Origin: Atopobiaceae bacterium | GTDB lineage: Bacteria > Actinomycetota > Coriobacteriia > Coriobacteriales > Atopobiaceae | NCBI GenBank assembly: GCA_017510875.1 | Contig: JAFWLX010000178.1 | Span: 1-8,825 of the forward strand | Length of the DNA: 8,825 nucleotides | Reading direction: 5' to 3' | Shown here: piece after piece, positions 6,306 through 8,825 of the stretch | How the letters are laid out: each line of letters begins with the position of its first letter | Position numbering within the stretch: position 1 is the first letter of the stretch | Program-made: the position numbers and the translations under genes | Notes under the pieces: model-generated | What the model saw: the letters and a program-made list of their open reading frames with translations, nothing else | Told to the model about the DNA's origin: nothing | Databases searched by the model: none

Positions 6306-7648
6306 TGAGACAGGAGGGACGCTCGTATCAGACCTCGGGCGGCTGGGAGAGCATAGCCTTCATACTGCTGTGCGCAGCCCTTTTGGTCTTTGGCTTGCTC
6401 ATGATCTACTCGGCCTCGTCCATTGTGGCGCTGACTGCGGGCGAGAGCCCCGCGGCATATGTGGTGACGCAGCTTAAGAACACGGCCCTTGGCCTTGTGC
6501 TTGCCCTGATCGTTGCCTTCAACGACTACCACACCTGGTCCGAGCGTCTGCTTGCGCCCATCTGGGTGGTCACGGTCATCATGCTGGGACTGGTGCTTAC
6601 CAACCTGGCAGGCGCTGACGCCTACGGTGCCACACGTTGGTTCTCGCTGGGTCCCATTCACCTGCAGCCTTCCGAGTTTGCCAAGGCAACGTTGCTCATG
6701 TGCGCGGCGTTCTTTATCCAGCAGCTGTTTGAGGGGCAGGAGGACCTGCAGCCGGTGCTGGTGCGCGCCGGCATAGTGATGGGCATTCCGCTCTTGCTGA
6801 TCCTGCTCGAGCCCGATAAGGGAACGGTGCTCATTGTGTGCGTCACCACGGCAATCATGCTGTTTGTGGCGGGCATGCCCATGAAGGTGGTACTTGCCGT
6901 TGCGGCGGGCGCCCTGCTCATCATTGCCGTGCTGGCAATGAAGGACGAGTACTCGCGTCGCCGCATCATGATCATGGCCAATCCCTGGCTCGACGAGTAT
7001 GGCGATGGCTACCAGCTTATACAGGGGCGCTATGCCTTTGGCTCGGGAGGCCTGTTTGGTGTGGGCATTGGCAACAGCCGTCAGAAGTACTCGTATCTGC
7101 CCATGGCGCACAACGACTTCATCTTTGCCGTCATTGGCGAGGAGCTTGGGCTGGTGGGGACGATGCTCGTGCTCGTTGCCTTCCTCGCCCTGCTATATCT
7201 GGGATTCAGGATTGCTCGCTCGGCACCCGACCTGGCAGGTTGCCTTATTGCCTCAGGCGGTGTCTCGATGCTGGTTGTGCAGCTTTTGGTCAACGTGTGC
7301 GGCGTGCTTGGCATCATTCCGTTGTCAGGCAAGCCCATTCCGTTTCTCTCGTACGGTGGCTCGTCCATCATGACAACGCTCGTTCTTGCTGCGCTGGTGG
7401 TGTCGGTGGCCCGCACATCCAAGGCCAGCGCGCCAGCCACGGCAGGCGCCCGCCCGTCCTTTAGGGTCTACGAGGGCGGCCAGAGCGGGTTTAGGGTCAT
7501 CGAGGGAGGCGGTTCCACCACGCCCGAGAGCCTGCGTGCATCGCGCGACTTTGCCGCTACCCATACGCGTGGCAGGGTGAGCGTGGGGTCAAACGGCATG
7601 CGTCGCATAGACCTTGGACCAAGTGCCGGTGAGAGGCTGAGGAGATAG
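6305..7648 (+). CDS. ftsW: FtsW, SEDS-family septal peptidoglycan glycosyltransferase
   Basis: This 447-residue integral membrane protein polymerises lipid II at the septum together with FtsI. About ten hydrophobic segments are visible between residues 18 and 370. SEDS signatures include GATRWFSLGPIHLQPSEFAK, LEPDKGT (168-174), GSGGLFGVGIGNSRQKYSYLP, AHNDFIFAVIGEELG and PLSGKPIPFLSYGGSS. Asp271 in AHNDF matches the catalytic aspartate of FtsW/RodA proteins (E. coli FtsW Asp297). RodA is the alternative SEDS protein, but dcw context and pairing with ftsI favour FtsW. The cytoplasmic C-terminal tail (about 372-447) is polar and basic and holds a tandem FRV(Y/I)EGG repeat. The GTG start shares one base with the murD stop, indicating coupling. 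It ends in TAG, 61 nt before murG. Confidence 0.95.
   Translation: MRQEGRSYQTSGGWESIAFILLCAALLVFGLLMIYSASSIVALTAGESPAAYVVTQLKNTALGLVLALIVAFNDYHTWSERLLAPIWVVTVIMLGLVLTNLAGADAYGATRWFSLGPIHLQPSEFAKATLLMCAAFFIQQLFEGQEDLQPVLVRAGIVMGIPLLLILLEPDKGTVLIVCVTTAIMLFVAGMPMKVVLAVAAGALLIIAVLAMKDEYSRRRIMIMANPWLDEYGDGYQLIQGRYAFGSGGLFGVGIGNSRQKYSYLPMAHNDFIFAVIGEELGLVGTMLVLVAFLALLYLGFRIARSAPDLAGCLIASGGVSMLVVQLLVNVCGVLGIIPLSGKPIPFLSYGGSSIMTTLVLAALVVSVARTSKASAPATAGARPSFRVYEGGQSGFRVIEGGGSTTPESLRASRDFAATHTRGRVSVGSNGMRRIDLGPSAGERLRR
7460..7519 (+). repeat. Tandem 30-bp repeat in ftsW encoding FRV(Y/I)EGG
   Basis: Two adjacent 30-base units start at 7460 and 7490, each opening with TTTAGGGTC. They encode FRVYEGG and FRVIEGG at residues 386-392 and 396-402 of the cytoplasmic tail of FtsW. 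The two copies differ at several bases, including changes that keep the amino acid, so this is not a very recent slip duplication. Confidence 0.7.
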
Positions 7649-7709
7649 AAAGGCTCCCTTTGCCATACGTCCCAGCGGGCGGGATACCTTACCAGAAGGA
7701 GGTGGCGTC
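7649..7709 (+). other. Gap between ftsW and murG with the murG ribosome binding site
   Basis: This is the longest gap between two genes in the window. It ends in AAGGAGGTG at 7696-7704, a consensus site well placed for the ATG at 7710. A 5-bp stem (7649-7653 with 7657-7661) directly after the ftsW stop is too short, and has no T-run, to be called a terminator. TTGCCA (7660-7665) followed 17 nt later by GATACC (7683-7688) is at best a weak promoter match. I see nothing else. Confidence 0.5.
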
Positions 7710-8825
7710 ATGGGAAAGACGCTTTCAGTTGCGATTGCCGCAGGTGGAACAGCAGGACATATCAACCCTGCTCTGGCCCTTGCCGAGGAGCTTGCCGCGC
7801 GTGGACACAAGGTGAGCTTCTTTGGCCAGGCAAAGCGCCTTGAGGGCACGTTGGTGCCGCAGGCTGGCTTTGACCTTACCTCACTGGACGTTACGGGCTT
7901 TGACCGATCGCGTCCCTGGACGCTCTTCACGTCCCTTTGGCGCATCCATCAGGCCGAGCGCGAGCTTGACCGTCACTTTGCGCAGGTAGGCGTCCCAGAT
8001 GTGGCCGTGGGCTTTGGAGCCTACATCGAGCTGCCCCTTATGAGATGGTGCGCGCGTCATGGCATTCCGGTAGTGCTGCATGAGCAGAACTCGGTACCTG
8101 GCTTGGCAAACAAGACGTCCGCCAAGAAGGCGGCAAAGGTGTGCGTGGCACTGCCTGTGGCCACCGATGCCTTCAAGGATCGCGTGGGTGCCCATACGCA
8201 GATTGTGGTTACCGGAAACCCGGTAAGGCGCAGTGTGGTCGAGGCCAGCAGGGAAGCGGGACGTACCGCCTTTGGCGTGGGGCCCGACGAGGTCATGCTC
8301 CTGGTGTTTGGTGGCAGCCTTGGCGCCCGTCACCTCAACGAGGGCGTGTGTGCCCTTAAGCAGGAGTTGCTGGGCCGAGAGGGCCTGCACATAGTCCACT
8401 CCACCGGCAAGGACCTCTATGACGAGGTGTGTGCCCAGCTTGCCCTTACGGACGAGGAGTCTGCACGCTGGCAGGTCATGCCCTACATCAACAACATGGG
8501 TGAGGCGCTTGCCGCCGCAGACCTGGTGCTCTCACGTGCGGGCGCCTCGTCAATTGCCGAGATTGCCGCCTTGGCCGTACCAAGCATCTTGGTCCCGTAC
8601 CCCTTTGCCACAGCTGACCACCAGACCACCAACGCCCGCTATCTGGTTGACGCAGGTGCCGCCGTGCTGGTTGCCGACGATGACATTGATACGCCCACAT
8701 TCTCTCGCGAGCTGCTCTTGCTGATAGACGAGCCCGAGCGGCGCGATGCCATGCGGGCACGCGCCAAGGGCCTTGCGCAGGACCAGGCAGCGGCCGTGCT
8801 TGCCGACCAAGTGGAGCAGTGCTGC
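7710..8825 (+). CDS. murG: Lipid II synthase MurG (GT28), cut by the window end
   Basis: MurG transfers GlcNAc from UDP-GlcNAc to lipid I, making lipid II on the inner face of the membrane. The visible part is 372 codons from ATG 7710 to the last base with no stop; most MurG proteins are about 355-375 residues, so the end must be near. The N-terminal lipid-I-binding domain has the loop AAGGTAGHINPALA (His17) in the actinobacterial form with Ala in place of the second-position Gly. HEQNSVPGLANK follows at 124 onward. The C-terminal donor domain has FGGSLGARHLN, then SRAGASSIAEIAAL with Glu284, the position of the UDP-GlcNAc ribose contact in E. coli (Glu269). It continues with VPYPFATADHQTTNA. 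No frameshift is seen. The consensus ribosome binding site suggests strong, independent initiation, unlike the coupled genes upstream. Confidence 0.95.
   Translation, partial: MGKTLSVAIAAGGTAGHINPALALAEELAARGHKVSFFGQAKRLEGTLVPQAGFDLTSLDVTGFDRSRPWTLFTSLWRIHQAERELDRHFAQVGVPDVAVGFGAYIELPLMRWCARHGIPVVLHEQNSVPGLANKTSAKKAAKVCVALPVATDAFKDRVGAHTQIVVTGNPVRRSVVEASREAGRTAFGVGPDEVMLLVFGGSLGARHLNEGVCALKQELLGREGLHIVHSTGKDLYDEVCAQLALTDEESARWQVMPYINNMGEALAAADLVLSRAGASSIAEIAALAVPSILVPYPFATADHQTTNARYLVDAGAAVLVADDDIDTPTFSRELLLLIDEPERRDAMRARAKGLAQDQAAAVLADQVEQCC

Noticed and set aside
6299..7111. 270-codon - strand open frame opposite ftsW
   Set aside because: Same antisense register; the sense strand encodes unbroken SEDS motifs.
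7649..7661. Terminator after ftsW
   Set aside because: The stem is only 5 bp with a 3-base loop and no T-run, and a same-strand dcw gene follows.
7660..7688. Promoter for murG (TTGCCA, 17 nt, GATACC)
   Set aside because: The -10 element matches only three of six consensus bases; in GC-rich DNA such matches are common.
7710..8825. murG as truncated or broken because it has no stop codon
   Set aside because: The frame is intact to the last base and the length already equals that of a normal MurG; the window edge is the simplest cause.

Overview
The window is a single unidirectional run of seven division and cell-wall (dcw) genes, all on the + strand: ftsL-like, ftsI (class B penicillin-binding protein), murF, mraY, murD, ftsW and murG. 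The last runs off the right edge still in frame. The sequence is GC-rich (by eye around 60%) and uses GTG starts. MurG carries the actinobacterial-type GGTAGH loop rather than GGTGGH. The gene order is also of the Gram-positive/actinobacterial kind. I infer an actinobacterium, most likely a member of the Coriobacteriia (Olsenella/Collinsella-like). That placement comes from style and gene order, not from a database match.

Layout. Bases 1-93 hold the unresolved tail of whatever lies upstream (rsmH/mraW is the usual neighbour) and a perfect GC hairpin with a GAAA loop just ahead of the first ribosome binding site. ftsL (94-597) and ftsI (607-2361) encode division membrane proteins. murF (2386-3834) follows directly; murE, which normally sits between ftsI and murF, is missing here. 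mraY (3834-4865), murD (4875-6305) and ftsW (6305-7648) are packed with 1-base overlaps or 9-base gaps. A 61-base gap then precedes murG (7710-8825+).

How they work together. MurD and MurF are cytoplasmic ligases that build UDP-MurNAc-pentapeptide. MraY moves the phospho-MurNAc-pentapeptide onto undecaprenyl phosphate (lipid I), and MurG adds GlcNAc to give lipid II. FtsW (a SEDS glycosyltransferase) polymerises lipid II and FtsI (a transpeptidase) crosslinks the strands at the septum. FtsL is the bitopic divisome protein that helps bring in and activate FtsW-FtsI. Close spacing and stop/start overlaps point to one co-transcribed, translationally coupled operon.

I see no mobile element, CRISPR array, tRNA/rRNA, or novel defence or metabolic system. 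The points worth a second look are small: the GAAA hairpin, the missing murE, a Lys-to-Ser change beside the MraY DD motif, a tandem FRVxEGG repeat in the FtsW tail, an acidic extracytoplasmic FtsL tail, and the predominance of TAG stops.
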